The position numbers and the translations under genes are program-made. This document shows positions 7,283 to 15,204 of a stretch of DNA of 43,234 nucleotides, in pieces. A model generated the notes under the pieces. That model saw only the letters and a list, made by a program, of their open reading frames with translations, was not told the origin of the DNA and searched no databases. The stretch is from Acidimicrobiales bacterium (GTDB lineage Bacteria; Actinomycetota; Acidimicrobiia; Acidimicrobiales; RAAP-2): the NCBI GenBank assembly GCA_017883065.1, contig JADGOG010000007.1:1-43234 (forward strand), read 5' to 3'. Position 1 is the stretch's first letter, and each line of letters begins with the position of its first letter.

Positions 7283-8782
7283 TCAGGACAGTTCGAACGA
7301 GCCGTCGTGGACCTGCACACGGGCCCCGATGAGCTCGTCGGTGACGCCGTGGGTGGCCAGCGAGCGGTCTTCGCTGACCGCCACGCACCGGCGTCCGTCG
7401 GCGGTGTCGCACAGCACCACCGTGCGTGCCGGCTCGGTGCCGTCGTAGGTCACCGTGTAGGTGGCCACCGTGGCCTCGCCCCGGTAGCCGTCGAGGGTCT
7501 CCACCATGGCGGCCGGCTCGACCACCCGGGTGGCCGACGCCGCATCCCCGGCGAAGTCACCCACCAACGGCGGCCGGCCGTCGGGTCGGTCCGACCAGAC
7601 GCCGATCCCCGGCTTGGTCAGGAGCCCGCTCACCGTGGTCACCGCGCCGAGCAGCCCGTCGCCTTCACGGATCGACCGCACCACCGCCGCCGTGGCCTGG
7701 AAGACGAAGTTGTTGAAGGGCCCGCCGGCGAAGGCCATCCCGCCGGTGACCGTCGGCGTCGAGGTGGTCTCCAGTCCCAGTGCCCGTTGCTGGACCCTGA
7801 CCGCGGCGGGGAAGCAGCTGTAGACCTCCACCACGTCGAGCTCCCCGAAGGACCGACCGAGGCGGCCCGAGGCGGCCCGACCGAGCACCTCCATGGCCGG
7901 CCACCGATGGGGATCGACCCGACGCAGGAGCGACACGGCATGGCTCGACTCGATGCCGACCAGGGGGAACACCCACCGGTCGACGGGGATCCCCGCTCGG
8001 ACCGCCACGTCGGCCGAGCAGAGCACCAAGGCGGCCGCCTGATTCACCGTCCACTGGGTGGAGTGCCACTTGTTGTAGGGGAAGGCCAGGGGTCGATTGG
8101 AGGCCGAGGGCGTGGCGATCTCGGTCGCCTCCATCGGCGTGGGGAACGCCGCTTCGGGATTGGAGCGGGCCACCAGATTGAACCGGGCCCACAGGTCGGC
8201 CACATCGGCACGGTGCTCGGCCACGGAGCGGCCCTCGGCCCAGCGGAGGGCGTTGTCGATCATGGCGTACTGCTGGACCGGGTCCCACAGCCGGTTGGCC
8301 ACCTCCACCGGCTCGAGCAGGACACCCTTGCGCCGGTGCACCACGTCGGGGAGCACTCCTCCCTGGTCGGTCTCCACCGCCTCACCTGTCGACCGGGTCC
8401 GGTCACGGGCCCATCGTTTGGCGTCGCCGCCCACCACCACCGCAACCTCGGAGCGGCCGGCGATGATGGCGGCCAGAGCGTCGTTCACCAACGTCTGTTG
8501 AGGGATGCCCAGCTCCACCAGATGGGTCCGGGCCGAGGTGGCGCCCACCGCGTCGGCGACCAGGCGGGCCGGATCGGTGTAGGCCCAACTTCCCTGGGGC
8601 ACGGCGATGCGGTCGACCTGGGTGAGGAGGGCCGGTCGACCGGTGTCGTCGCCCGCCGAGGTCACCGCCCGGATCATCAGCTCGGTGGCCTCGACGTCGG
8701 CCGATGCGGTGCCCACCCCGATCAGCACCGGGGTGCGGGGCCCGAGGGCGCCGAGCCCGGCGGGGAGGCCTGATTCGCTCAC
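7283..8782 (-). CDS. Thiolase-like protein type 1 (TLP1-like acetyl-CoA acetyltransferase homologue)
   Basis: A 499-residue thiolase-fold protein. It has TPVLIGVGTAS at the N-terminus, VAVVVGGDAKR and the C-half motif VTGGMAFAGGPFNNF. The position where ordinary thiolases carry the nucleophilic Cys (CxSG) reads QQTLVNDALAA, so the acyl-accepting cysteine seems absent. A C-terminal extension after about residue 400 (ATYTVTYDGTEPARTVVLCDTADGRR and on) matches the extra domain of mycobacterial TLP1 proteins, which are thiolase-like proteins of uncertain activity. The start overlaps the DUF4031 stop by four bases (ATGA), so it is the last gene of a probable VOC-rhodanese-DUF4031-TLP1 operon. Normal thiolase activity is doubtful. 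Confidence 0.75.
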   Translation of the reverse strand: MSESGLPAGLGALGPRTPVLIGVGTASADVEATELMIRAVTSAGDDTGRPALLTQVDRIAVPQGSWAYTDPARLVADAVGATSARTHLVELGIPQQTLVNDALAAIIAGRSEVAVVVGGDAKRWARDRTRSTGEAVETDQGGVLPDVVHRRKGVLLEPVEVANRLWDPVQQYAMIDNALRWAEGRSVAEHRADVADLWARFNLVARSNPEAAFPTPMEATEIATPSASNRPLAFPYNKWHSTQWTVNQAAALVLCSADVAVRAGIPVDRWVFPLVGIESSHAVSLLRRVDPHRWPAMEVLGRAASGRLGRSFGELDVVEVYSCFPAAVRVQQRALGLETTSTPTVTGGMAFAGGPFNNFVFQATAAVVRSIREGDGLLGAVTTVSGLLTKPGIGVWSDRPDGRPPLVGDFAGDAASATRVVEPAAMVETLDGYRGEATVATYTVTYDGTEPARTVVLCDTADGRRCVAVSEDRSLATHGVTDELIGARVQVHDGSFELS

Positions 8783-9066
8783 CCGGACACCCGGTCGGTC
8801 CGGCGTTCACGCATCATCCGGCCCAGGTGGCGCCAGGTGACCGGGACCGCCCCGAGGTCCAGGGCCTGTTCCCTCGCCCGCTCGGGCACGTCGTAGTGGG
8901 CCTGGTGGGGTCGGCTCTCCTTGTGTTGGAACCACTCCCGCCTCATGCCCAGGTGGGCGGCGAACTCATGGAGCTCGTCATCGGTGTCGGCCACCAGGTG
9001 TGACCACCGGTCGTCGATCGGCCCCAGCCGGGCCGGTTGACGCCAGTCATCGAGGTAGACGGCCAT
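8779..9066 (-). CDS. DUF4031 domain-containing protein
   Basis: A 95-residue protein matching the small actinobacterial DUF4031 family. It starts MAVYLDDWRQPARLGPIDDRWSHLVADTDDELHEFA and has LGMRREWFQHKESRPHQAHYDVPERAREQAL. The conserved Asp, His, Tyr and Arg residues hint at a nuclease- or hydrolase-like site, but the function is not known. It lies 21 bases after the rhodanese gene and overlaps the thiolase-like gene, so the genes are probably co-expressed. Confidence 0.85.
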   Translation of the reverse strand: MAVYLDDWRQPARLGPIDDRWSHLVADTDDELHEFAAHLGMRREWFQHKESRPHQAHYDVPERAREQALDLGAVPVTWRHLGRMMRERRTDRVSG

Positions 9067-9087
9067 ACGGGTGCGGCGCCCTTCGCC

Positions 9088-9438
9088 TCAGACGACCCGG
9101 CCGGCGGCACCGTCGGCGGCGACCACCGCCAGTCCGCCCAGCTCCCACGCCAGCATTCCCCCGGCCACGTTGCGCACGTCGTAGCCCGCGCCGGCCAGTG
9201 CGCCGGCCACTGCCCCGGACCGTCCGCCGACCCGGCAGATGCAGACCACGGTCCGGTCGGTCGGGAGTTCGCCGGCCCGCTCCGAGACCTGCCCCATGGC
9301 CAGGTGGACCGCTTCGGGTGCATGGCCGGCGTTCCACTCCTCGTCCTCCCTCACGTCGAGCAGCATCGCCCCTCCGGCCACGAGGCGGCTGGCCTCGGCC
9401 GGTTCGATGTCGAGGACGGGGGTCGGTTCGGGGGTCAC
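9088..9438 (-). CDS. Rhodanese-like (single-domain) sulfurtransferase
   Basis: This 116-residue protein is a single rhodanese domain: MLLDVREDEEWNAGHAPEAVHLAMGQV, then the active-site loop VVCICRVGGRSG with the expected catalytic Cys followed by a glycine- and arginine-rich anion-binding loop, then NVAGGMLAWE. It would carry a persulfide and donate sulfur to an acceptor that cannot be named from sequence. There is no signal peptide. It lies between the VOC gene (46-base gap) and DUF4031 (21-base gap) on the same strand. Confidence 0.88.
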   Translation of the reverse strand: MTPEPTPVLDIEPAEASRLVAGGAMLLDVREDEEWNAGHAPEAVHLAMGQVSERAGELPTDRTVVCICRVGGRSGAVAGALAGAGYDVRNVAGGMLAWELGGLAVVAADGAAGRVV

Positions 9439-9484
9439 CGCATCACGGTACCGGAGGCCGGGCGGCCATCGGTCGACCAGCTGC

Positions 9485-9925
9485 TCAACCGGGGAGGTCC
9501 ATCAGCTCGATCCTCACTCCGTCGGGGTCGGTGCAGTAGACGAAGTCGAGCCGGGTGCTCCCCAGATCGAAGGTGGTCCTGGTGCCGCGGACGACGGTCC
9601 CTCCCAGCGACTCGATCAGCGAGGCGGTGGCCTCGACGTCGTCCACCCGGACCGAGAGATGGGTGAGGCCGAGCCGGTTCATCGGGCGCCGGTCCCGGTC
9701 ACCGGTGTACCCCGGGGAGATGAACGACAAGAGCTCGATGGTCACGCCGTCCCGGGTGAGCATCCGCGATTCGAGAGCCACGCCCTCGACCTCCATGAGG
9801 GCGGCGAACTCCTCCCCGACCTGGTGGGAGGCGACCTGCTCGAATCCGAGCCCCTCGCCGTAGAAGCGGAGGGAGCGCTCGAGGTCCGAGACGCAGATCC
9901 CCACGTGCGAGAACGACAGTGCCAT
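9485..9925 (-). CDS. VOC-family (glyoxalase/dioxygenase-like) metalloprotein
   Basis: A 146-residue vicinal-oxygen-chelate protein with two beta-alpha-beta-beta-beta modules. Likely metal ligands are the His in SFSHVGICVSD, the Glu in GVTIELLSF, the His in LTHLSVRVDD and the Glu in GVRIELMDL. It resembles lactoylglutathione lyase and methylmalonyl-CoA epimerase types; the substrate is not evident. The start at 9925 is taken because the family begins MALSFSHVGI and GGGAGGGG lies upstream. The track start at 9988 adds a low-complexity leader. It probably heads the operon that runs to the TLP1-like gene. Confidence 0.8.
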   Translation of the reverse strand: MALSFSHVGICVSDLERSLRFYGEGLGFEQVASHQVGEEFAALMEVEGVALESRMLTRDGVTIELLSFISPGYTGDRDRRPMNRLGLTHLSVRVDDVEATASLIESLGGTVVRGTRTTFDLGSTRLDFVYCTDPDGVRIELMDLPG

Positions 9926-10034
9926 CACAACCCCTCCCGGATGCGGCGTGGGACCTGGGCATCCCCGATGACCGACATGGTGGCACACCGGCGGCGATCA
10001 CGACCAGCGATCGCCGGCACCGGATCCGGGTGCC

Positions 10035-10062
10035 GTGGGCGGTGGGCGGTGGGCGGTGGGCG
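10035..10062. repeat. Four tandem copies of GTGGGCG
   Basis: Positions 10035-10062 are four exact copies of the 7-mer GTGGGCG. They stand one base beyond the stop codon of the minus-strand esterase, in the 138-base gap before the VOC gene. I see no other feature in that gap. Confidence 0.9.
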
Positions 10063-10063
10063 C

Positions 10064-11149
10064 CTAGGTCACCACGGCCAGGTCCGCACCGCCGCCTCCG
10101 TCCTGGTCGGGCAGGTGGGCGCTCACGAAGGTGCCGACCGAGTCGTAGGTGCGGCGGCTGCCCTCCGCCCAAGGCATGAGGATGGGGAAGACGTGGAACA
10201 TCCCCGGCTCCTCGTGGGCCGCCGTCTCCACGCCGGCCGCCTCGAGTTTCTCGACGAAGGCCCTGATCGCGTCGCGGAACATCTCGTCGCCGCCGAACGA
10301 GACGAAGGTGGGAGGCCACCCGGTGACGTCCGTTTCGAGGGCGGACACCGCCCCTGACGCCGGGTCCCGCCCGTGCAGGTAGGCGGCCGTCGGGATGTTC
10401 CAGGGCAGGATGTCCCGGGTGGCGTTGTCGGAGACGGAGGGCTCGTCGAGCAGGAGGTCCAACTCGGGCGAGAACAGGATGACCCCGGCGACGGTCCGGT
10501 GGTGGATGCGGCGCATGGCGTAGAGCAACGAGGTGGCCAGACCACCGCCGCTCGAGTCGCCGGCAATGAACAGCTGGGCCGGGTCGACGCCCTGGGACAT
10601 CAGGGCCTCGAGGATCAAGACGGCGTCCTCCAGGGCGGCGGGGAACGGGAATTCGGGGGCCAGTCTCACGTCGGCCACGAAGATGGCACACCCGGTGCGC
10701 CGGCACAGCCATGCGACGAACAGCCCGTACATCCGGGGGGAGGTACCCACATAGCCCCCGCCGTGCAGGTAGAGGATGGTGCCTCGGGCCGGCCCGGGCC
10801 TCGGGTGGTACCAGATGCCGGGGACCCCGGCCACCTCGGACTCCTCCAGGGTCACCTCGAGCGACCGGACCAGTGGCGGGAGGATCACCCCGCACAGGTC
10901 GTCGAGCACCAGCTCCACCGAGCGGAACTCGTCGATGGGCAGGGAGGACGAGTAGCCCATGAACGAGCGGACGGTCTCGCGGGTGACGGCCACCGCCAGG
11001 TTGTGGGGCAGGTTCCCGTCCCCATGCCAAGGCTGTCGGAACGGCACCCGGGCCAACGCGGCACCCAGTTGACCGGCCAGACCGGCCAGGTCGGTGACGG
11101 CGATCGGCCACGAGGACCGGGCCACGCCGGGGCGGCGGCCCATCACCAT
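10064..11149 (-). CDS. Alpha/beta hydrolase, hormone-sensitive-lipase (HSL) family esterase
   Basis: A 361-residue esterase. The oxyanion-hole motif ILYLHGGGYVG and the nucleophile elbow FIAGDSSGGGLA (Ser nucleophile) define the HSL/LipN-like family. The acid is probably in FVSFGGDEMFRD and the His in GMFHVFPI. Relatives hydrolyse short acyl esters, including steroid esters in actinomycetes. Two in-frame ATGs (11149 and 11143) are possible starts. It is followed on its strand by the heptamer repeat and then the VOC gene. The steroid-type genes just upstream make an ester-substrate role in that pathway possible, but this is inference. Confidence 0.85.
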   Translation of the reverse strand: MVMGRRPGVARSSWPIAVTDLAGLAGQLGAALARVPFRQPWHGDGNLPHNLAVAVTRETVRSFMGYSSSLPIDEFRSVELVLDDLCGVILPPLVRSLEVTLEESEVAGVPGIWYHPRPGPARGTILYLHGGGYVGTSPRMYGLFVAWLCRRTGCAIFVADVRLAPEFPFPAALEDAVLILEALMSQGVDPAQLFIAGDSSGGGLATSLLYAMRRIHHRTVAGVILFSPELDLLLDEPSVSDNATRDILPWNIPTAAYLHGRDPASGAVSALETDVTGWPPTFVSFGGDEMFRDAIRAFVEKLEAAGVETAAHEEPGMFHVFPILMPWAEGSRRTYDSVGTFVSAHLPDQDGGGGADLAVVT

Positions 11150-11176
11150 CGCCGGATCACCCGGCGAGCGTATCGG

Positions 11177-12304
11177 TCAGACCGGCTCCGCGGCCAATGT
11201 GGCACCCAGGCTCAACAGGTGGTCGGTGGCTCCGCCCAGGGTCAGCTCGAAGTGCTTGGTCATCAGGAAGTACCGGTGGAGCGGATAGTCACGGTCGACA
11301 CCTACGCCGCCGTGGAGGTGGACCGCGGCGTGCACGACGCGCTGGCCACCGTCTGCCGCCCAGAACTTGGCGATGTCCACTTCCTTGTCGGCGGGCAGAC
11401 CCTCGCCGATGCGCCAGGCCGCCTGCCAGGCGGTGAGCCGGATGGCCTCGGTGTCCACGTAGGCGTCGGCTGCCCGCTGCCCGACCGCCTGGAAGGTGGC
11501 GATCGGCTTGCCGAACTGCTCGCGGGTCTTCGTGTACTCGGCCACCAGGGCCATGGCCGCGGCGGCGGCGCCGGCCTGGGCCAGGGCGATCGCCGCAGTC
11601 GACCGCTCCACCAGCCACTCGATGACGGCCGTCCCCTCCTCCACCGCCCCGAGCAGTGCGTCGGGACCGACCGCGGCCGCACTCAGGGTCAGCACCGCCT
11701 CGGGCTGGCCGGTGTTGGTCGGCTGGCGCTCACGGCTGACGCCCGGGGCTGACGTCTCGACGATGAACACGGCCACCGAGTCGGGCTCGACCCGTGCGGT
11801 GACGAGTACGGCGTCGGCGATCATCCCCGAGGGGACGCAGGCCTTGGCGCCTGACAGGACCCATCCGTCCCCGGAGCGCTCGGCCACCACCGAGGGTGCG
11901 CTCGGCGTGCCTCCCAGCTCGACCAGGGCGGTGGTCAGAACGGTGTCGCCGGCGACCACGCCCGGCAGCCACCGTTGGATCTGCGCCTCGCTCCCGAACT
12001 GCGCCACCGCCGGCGCAGCCGCCGCCAGCGTCTCGATGACCGGGACGTAGGCGGCACTCCGCCCGGCCGCCTCGACGATCAGGCCGGTCTCCACGAAGCC
12101 CAGGCCGGCGCCGCCGACCTCGTCGGGCAGGGCGATGCCGAGCAGACCGGCACCGGCCAGTTCCGACCAGAGCTTGCGGTCGAACCGGTCGCCCTCGGGC
12201 TCGGCCTCGAACTCCCTCAGGCGTTCGTGGGTGGAGAGATCGGTGAAGATCCGGGTGGCGAGCTCGCCGACGGCTTGCTGTTCTTCGCTGAAGGAAAAGT
12301 CCAT
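11177..12304 (-). CDS. Acyl-CoA dehydrogenase, FadE28/ChsE1-like subunit
   Basis: A 375-residue acyl-CoA dehydrogenase starting MDFSFSEEQQAVGELATRIF. It has the FAD-contact segment YTKTREQFGKPIATFQAVGQ and HLHGGVGVDRDYPLHRYFLMTKHFELTLGG. This last segment is typical of the mycobacterial FadE26/FadE28 group, which forms alpha2beta2 complexes with a second FadE for sterol side-chain beta-oxidation. It is downstream of and co-directional with the FadE29-like gene (34-base gap), matching that heteromeric arrangement. A catalytic Glu in the usual C-terminal position is not apparent (LGGATDHL replaces EGTSQIQR), which is common in the group. Substrate is inferred from family. Confidence 0.82.
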   Translation of the reverse strand: MDFSFSEEQQAVGELATRIFTDLSTHERLREFEAEPEGDRFDRKLWSELAGAGLLGIALPDEVGGAGLGFVETGLIVEAAGRSAAYVPVIETLAAAAPAVAQFGSEAQIQRWLPGVVAGDTVLTTALVELGGTPSAPSVVAERSGDGWVLSGAKACVPSGMIADAVLVTARVEPDSVAVFIVETSAPGVSRERQPTNTGQPEAVLTLSAAAVGPDALLGAVEEGTAVIEWLVERSTAAIALAQAGAAAAAMALVAEYTKTREQFGKPIATFQAVGQRAADAYVDTEAIRLTAWQAAWRIGEGLPADKEVDIAKFWAADGGQRVVHAAVHLHGGVGVDRDYPLHRYFLMTKHFELTLGGATDHLLSLGATLAAEPV

Positions 12305-12338
12305 GGGTATATCTCCTCGTTCGTCGTTCGTCGCCGGG

Positions 12339-13514
12339 CTAGCGGAGAGACCGGGGCAGGCCCAGTCCGAAGATGGCGATCAGGTCTCGTTGGATCTCGT
12401 TGGTGCCGCCACCGAACGTCAGGATGACCAGGCTGCGGGCGTGCATCTCGAGCCGTCCGGCCAGCACCGCCTCGGGACTCCCCCGGGTCAGGTAGCCGGC
12501 CTGTCCCACCACTTCGAGCAGGAGCTTGAACGCCTCCATGTAGAACTCGGTGCCGAAGACCTTGATCGACGAGGCGTCGGCCACGTCGAGGTGACCCTGG
12601 GTGGCCGTCCACGCCACCTTCCAGTTGATGAGCTTGAGGAACTCGAGCCTGGCGTAGACACGGGCCAGGTGGACCTGGACCCACTCCTGGTCGATGACCC
12701 GTCGACCGTCGGCCAGCTTGGTGTTCTGCGCCCAGGACCGGACGTCGGTGAGCGCCCGCTCGACGATGCCCGACGAGCACAGGGTGACCCGCTCGTGGTT
12801 GAGCTGGTTGGTGATCAGGCTCCACCCGTTGTTCTCGCCGCCCACCAGGTTGGCAGCAGGCACCCGAACATCCTCGTAGAAGGTGTAATTGATGTTGTGG
12901 TCGCCGAGCAGGTGCATCGGCACCACCTTGATGCCCGGTGTGTCCATGGGCACGATGAACATGGAGATGCCCTTGTGCTTGGAGACGTCGGGGTCGGTGC
13001 GGGTGGCCAACCAGATGTAGTCGGCGTCACCGGCCAGTGACGTGTAGATCTTCTGACCGTTGATCACGTACTCGTCCCCGTCACGCACCGCCCGGGTCTG
13101 GAGTGACGCCAGGTCGGTCCCCGACTCGGGTTCCGTGTAGCCAATGCAGAAGTGGATGTCGCCGGCCAGGATCTTGGGCAGGAAGAAGTCCTTCTGCTCC
13201 GGGGTGCCGAACTGCATGATGGTCGGGCCCACCGTGTTGATGGTCAGCATGGGCACCGGTGCGCCGGCCCGCATCGACTCGTCGAAGAAGATGAACTGCT
13301 CGATGGCCGAGCGGCCCTGGCCGCCGTACTCGGTGGGCCAGCCGATGCCCAACCAACCGTCCTCGGCCATCTGCTTGACCACCCGGCGCATGTTCGGGCC
13401 GATCCCGTGCCCGGCCGCCAACTGCGCCTCGACCTCGGGAGTCAGCAGATCGGCGTAGTACTCGCGCAGGCTGGTGCGAAGCGCCTCGTGCTCCTCGGTG
13501 TAGCCGATCTCCAT
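12339..13514 (-). CDS. Acyl-CoA dehydrogenase, FadE29/ChsE2-like subunit
   Basis: A 391-residue acyl-CoA dehydrogenase resembling FadE29. It has GIGWPTEYGGQG, the flavin-site segment IGYTEPESGTDLASLQTRAV, INGQKIYTSLAGDADYIWLATRTDP, QLNHERVTL and the C-terminal LVILTFGGGTNEIQRD. With the adjacent FadE28-like subunit it should form one heteromeric dehydrogenase, in Mycobacterium used for the C22 steroid side-chain CoA ester. The start at 13514 is preceded by GGGAGGG; the ORF track extends 127 codons into the promoter region. The start lies 162 bases from the KstR-like operator, so repression in the absence of a sterol-derived CoA ligand is plausible. Confidence 0.85.
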   Translation of the reverse strand: MEIGYTEEHEALRTSLREYYADLLTPEVEAQLAAGHGIGPNMRRVVKQMAEDGWLGIGWPTEYGGQGRSAIEQFIFFDESMRAGAPVPMLTINTVGPTIMQFGTPEQKDFFLPKILAGDIHFCIGYTEPESGTDLASLQTRAVRDGDEYVINGQKIYTSLAGDADYIWLATRTDPDVSKHKGISMFIVPMDTPGIKVVPMHLLGDHNINYTFYEDVRVPAANLVGGENNGWSLITNQLNHERVTLCSSGIVERALTDVRSWAQNTKLADGRRVIDQEWVQVHLARVYARLEFLKLINWKVAWTATQGHLDVADASSIKVFGTEFYMEAFKLLLEVVGQAGYLTRGSPEAVLAGRLEMHARSLVILTFGGGTNEIQRDLIAIFGLGLPRSLR

Positions 13515-13675
13515 TGGGTCCCTCCCGGTCGATGTCTGCTCGGTCACACTCCCCGGCGTCCACCCGTGGACTGGTGAGCTGCGAATTCGACGCCTTCGGA
13601 TCAGCGGTTCCGACCCGTGCCGGCCCGATCCCCCCTGGCGTGCGGCGTGACCGGCGACGGTGCCTGTCCACCCAC

Positions 13676-13689
13676 TAGAACACGTTACA
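13676..13689. promoter_or_regulatory. KstR-like operator in a divergent promoter
   Basis: TAGAACACGTTACA fits the published KstR operator consensus TNNAACNNGTTNNA at every fixed position on both strands. KstR is the TetR-family repressor of cholesterol catabolism in mycobacteria and Rhodococcus. The site stands alone in AT-richer DNA in the 435-base gap between the FadE29-like gene and the thiolase, 162 and 260 bases from their starts. A TACATT hexamer overlaps its right side and could be a -10 box. No kstR gene is in the window. Confidence 0.65.
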
Positions 13690-13797
13690 TTCACTCCCAT
13701 TCGGGCGCCACCGTCCCGATCGGGCAGCGGACGCACCCGACCATGTAGCCTGCCCGACGGTGCCGCTGCGCTCGTGGGCGCGGGAGCGCCGCTAGGG

Positions 13798-13811
13798 TTA
13801 CCACCCGGTAA
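13798..13811. promoter_or_regulatory. Second inverted repeat in the thiolase upstream region
   Basis: TTACC and GGTAA are perfect 5-base arms around ACCC, about 140 bases before the thiolase ATG. TAGGGT, a possible -10 box, abuts the left arm. It could be an operator for a TetR-like regulator, but arms this short arise by chance. The rest of the 13515-13949 gap shows no open frame with coding character. Confidence 0.3.
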
Positions 13812-13949
13812 GTTCACTCTCGGAACCTGTCGGCCCGGCTCGGACGAGCCCGGCGCAGGCCGACCAGCAGCACCGACACAACGTTTCACCGCCAAAGCGT
13901 CTCATCGACCCAGAGCGGCCCGTGGCCGCCGATCCCCGAGGAGTACCAC

Positions 13950-15158
13950 ATGCCCGAAGCCGTCATCGTCGCCACCGGCCGGACCCCGATCGGACGGGCC
14001 AACAAGGGTTCGCTCGTGGGCTGCCGTCCCGATGATCTCGCCGCCCTGGTGATCCGCGAGGTGCTGGCCAAGGTCCCCCAGCTCGACCCCCATTCCGTGG
14101 AGGACGTCATCATGGGCTCGGGTCAGCCCGGAGGTGAGGCGGGCTACAACGTCGGACGCGTGGCCGCTGTCCTGGCCGGCCTGTCCGACGTCCCCGGCGT
14201 GACGGTCAACCGGTACTGCTCGTCGTCGCTGCAGACGATCCGCATGGCGGCCCACGCCATCCGGGCCGGTGAGGGCGACGTGTTCGTCGCCGCCGGCGTG
14301 GAGACGGTCAGTCGCTACATGTACGGCGCCGCCGACACCGGTCCCCACAATCCTCTGTTCGCCGACGCCGAGGCCCGCACCGCCGAGCGCACCCCGGCCG
14401 CAGGTGCGCCGTGGACACCGCTCGAAGGAGCCTTTCCCGACGTCTACATCGCCATGGGCCAGACCGCCGAGAACGTCGCCGAATTCAAGAACGTGACCCG
14501 TGAGGCGCAAGACGAGTTCGCCGTACAGTCCCAGATGCGGGCCGTCGCCGCTCAGGAATCCGGGTTCTTCGACCGGGAGATCATCCCGGTGACCACGCCC
14601 GACGGTGACGTCATCACCAAGGACGACGGCCCTCGGCCCGGCACCACCCTCGAGGGTCTGGCCGGCCTCAAGCCGGTGTTCCGCGAGGGTGGCACCATCA
14701 CCGCCGGCAACGCCTGCCCCCTCAACGACGGTGCCGCCGCCGTCATCGTGATGAGCGACACCAAGGCACGCGAACTGGGCATCACCCCGCTGGCCCGTAT
14801 CGTGGCCAGTGGCGTCACCGGGCTGAATCCCGAGATCATGGGTCTCGGTCCGGTCGAGGCCATCCGCCAGGTGCTGGGGCGTGCAGGCATGACCATCGAC
14901 GACATCGACCTGGTCGAGATCAACGAGGCATTCGCCGCCCAGGTGGTGCCGTCGGCCAGGGAGCTCGGCATCAGCTACGACAAGCTGAACGTGAAGGGCG
15001 GGGCCATCGCCCTCGGCCACCCCTTCGGCCAGACCGGCGCCCGCATCATGACCACCCTGCTCAACGCCCTCGACGACACGGACAAGACCTTCGGTCTCGA
15101 GTCCATGTGCGTCGGTGGCGGTCAGGGCATGGCCATGATCGTCGAGCGGCTGTCCTAG
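13950..15158 (+). CDS. Thiolase (acetyl-CoA C-acyltransferase, FadA family)
   Basis: A 402-residue degradative-type thiolase. Catalytic residues are visible: nucleophile C90 in [12 protein letters not shown]357 in [12 protein letters not shown] and C387 in [11 protein letters not shown], plus the NEAFA motif. It should cleave a 3-ketoacyl-CoA with CoA to release acetyl-CoA. Divergence from the FadE28/29-like pair and a shared KstR-like operator suggest a role like FadA5 in sterol side-chain shortening, though FadA6-type ring degradation or general beta-oxidation is possible. ATG at 13950 follows CGAGGAG. It converges with the ureohydrolase. Confidence 0.88.
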   Translation: MPEAVIVATGRTPIGRANKGSLVGCRPDDLAALVIREVLAKVPQLDPHSVEDVIMGSGQPGGEAGYNVGRVAAVLAGLSDVPGVTVNRYCSSSLQTIRMAAHAIRAGEGDVFVAAGVETVSRYMYGAADTGPHNPLFADAEARTAERTPAAGAPWTPLEGAFPDVYIAMGQTAENVAEFKNVTREAQDEFAVQSQMRAVAAQESGFFDREIIPVTTPDGDVITKDDGPRPGTTLEGLAGLKPVFREGGTITAGNACPLNDGAAAVIVMSDTKARELGITPLARIVASGVTGLNPEIMGLGPVEAIRQVLGRAGMTIDDIDLVEINEAFAAQVVPSARELGISYDKLNVKGGAIALGHPFGQTGARIMTTLLNALDDTDKTFGLESMCVGGGQGMAMIVERLS

Positions 15159-15204
15159 CCCCAGTCGGGCCGGCCCCTGGGCCTCTCGGCGGGCCGGGGG
15201 CGAC

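Noticed and set aside
15159-15204. Bidirectional terminator between thiolase and ureohydrolase
   Set aside because: Only a weak 6-bp CGGCCC/GGGCCG pairing in very GC-rich DNA, without a T-run.
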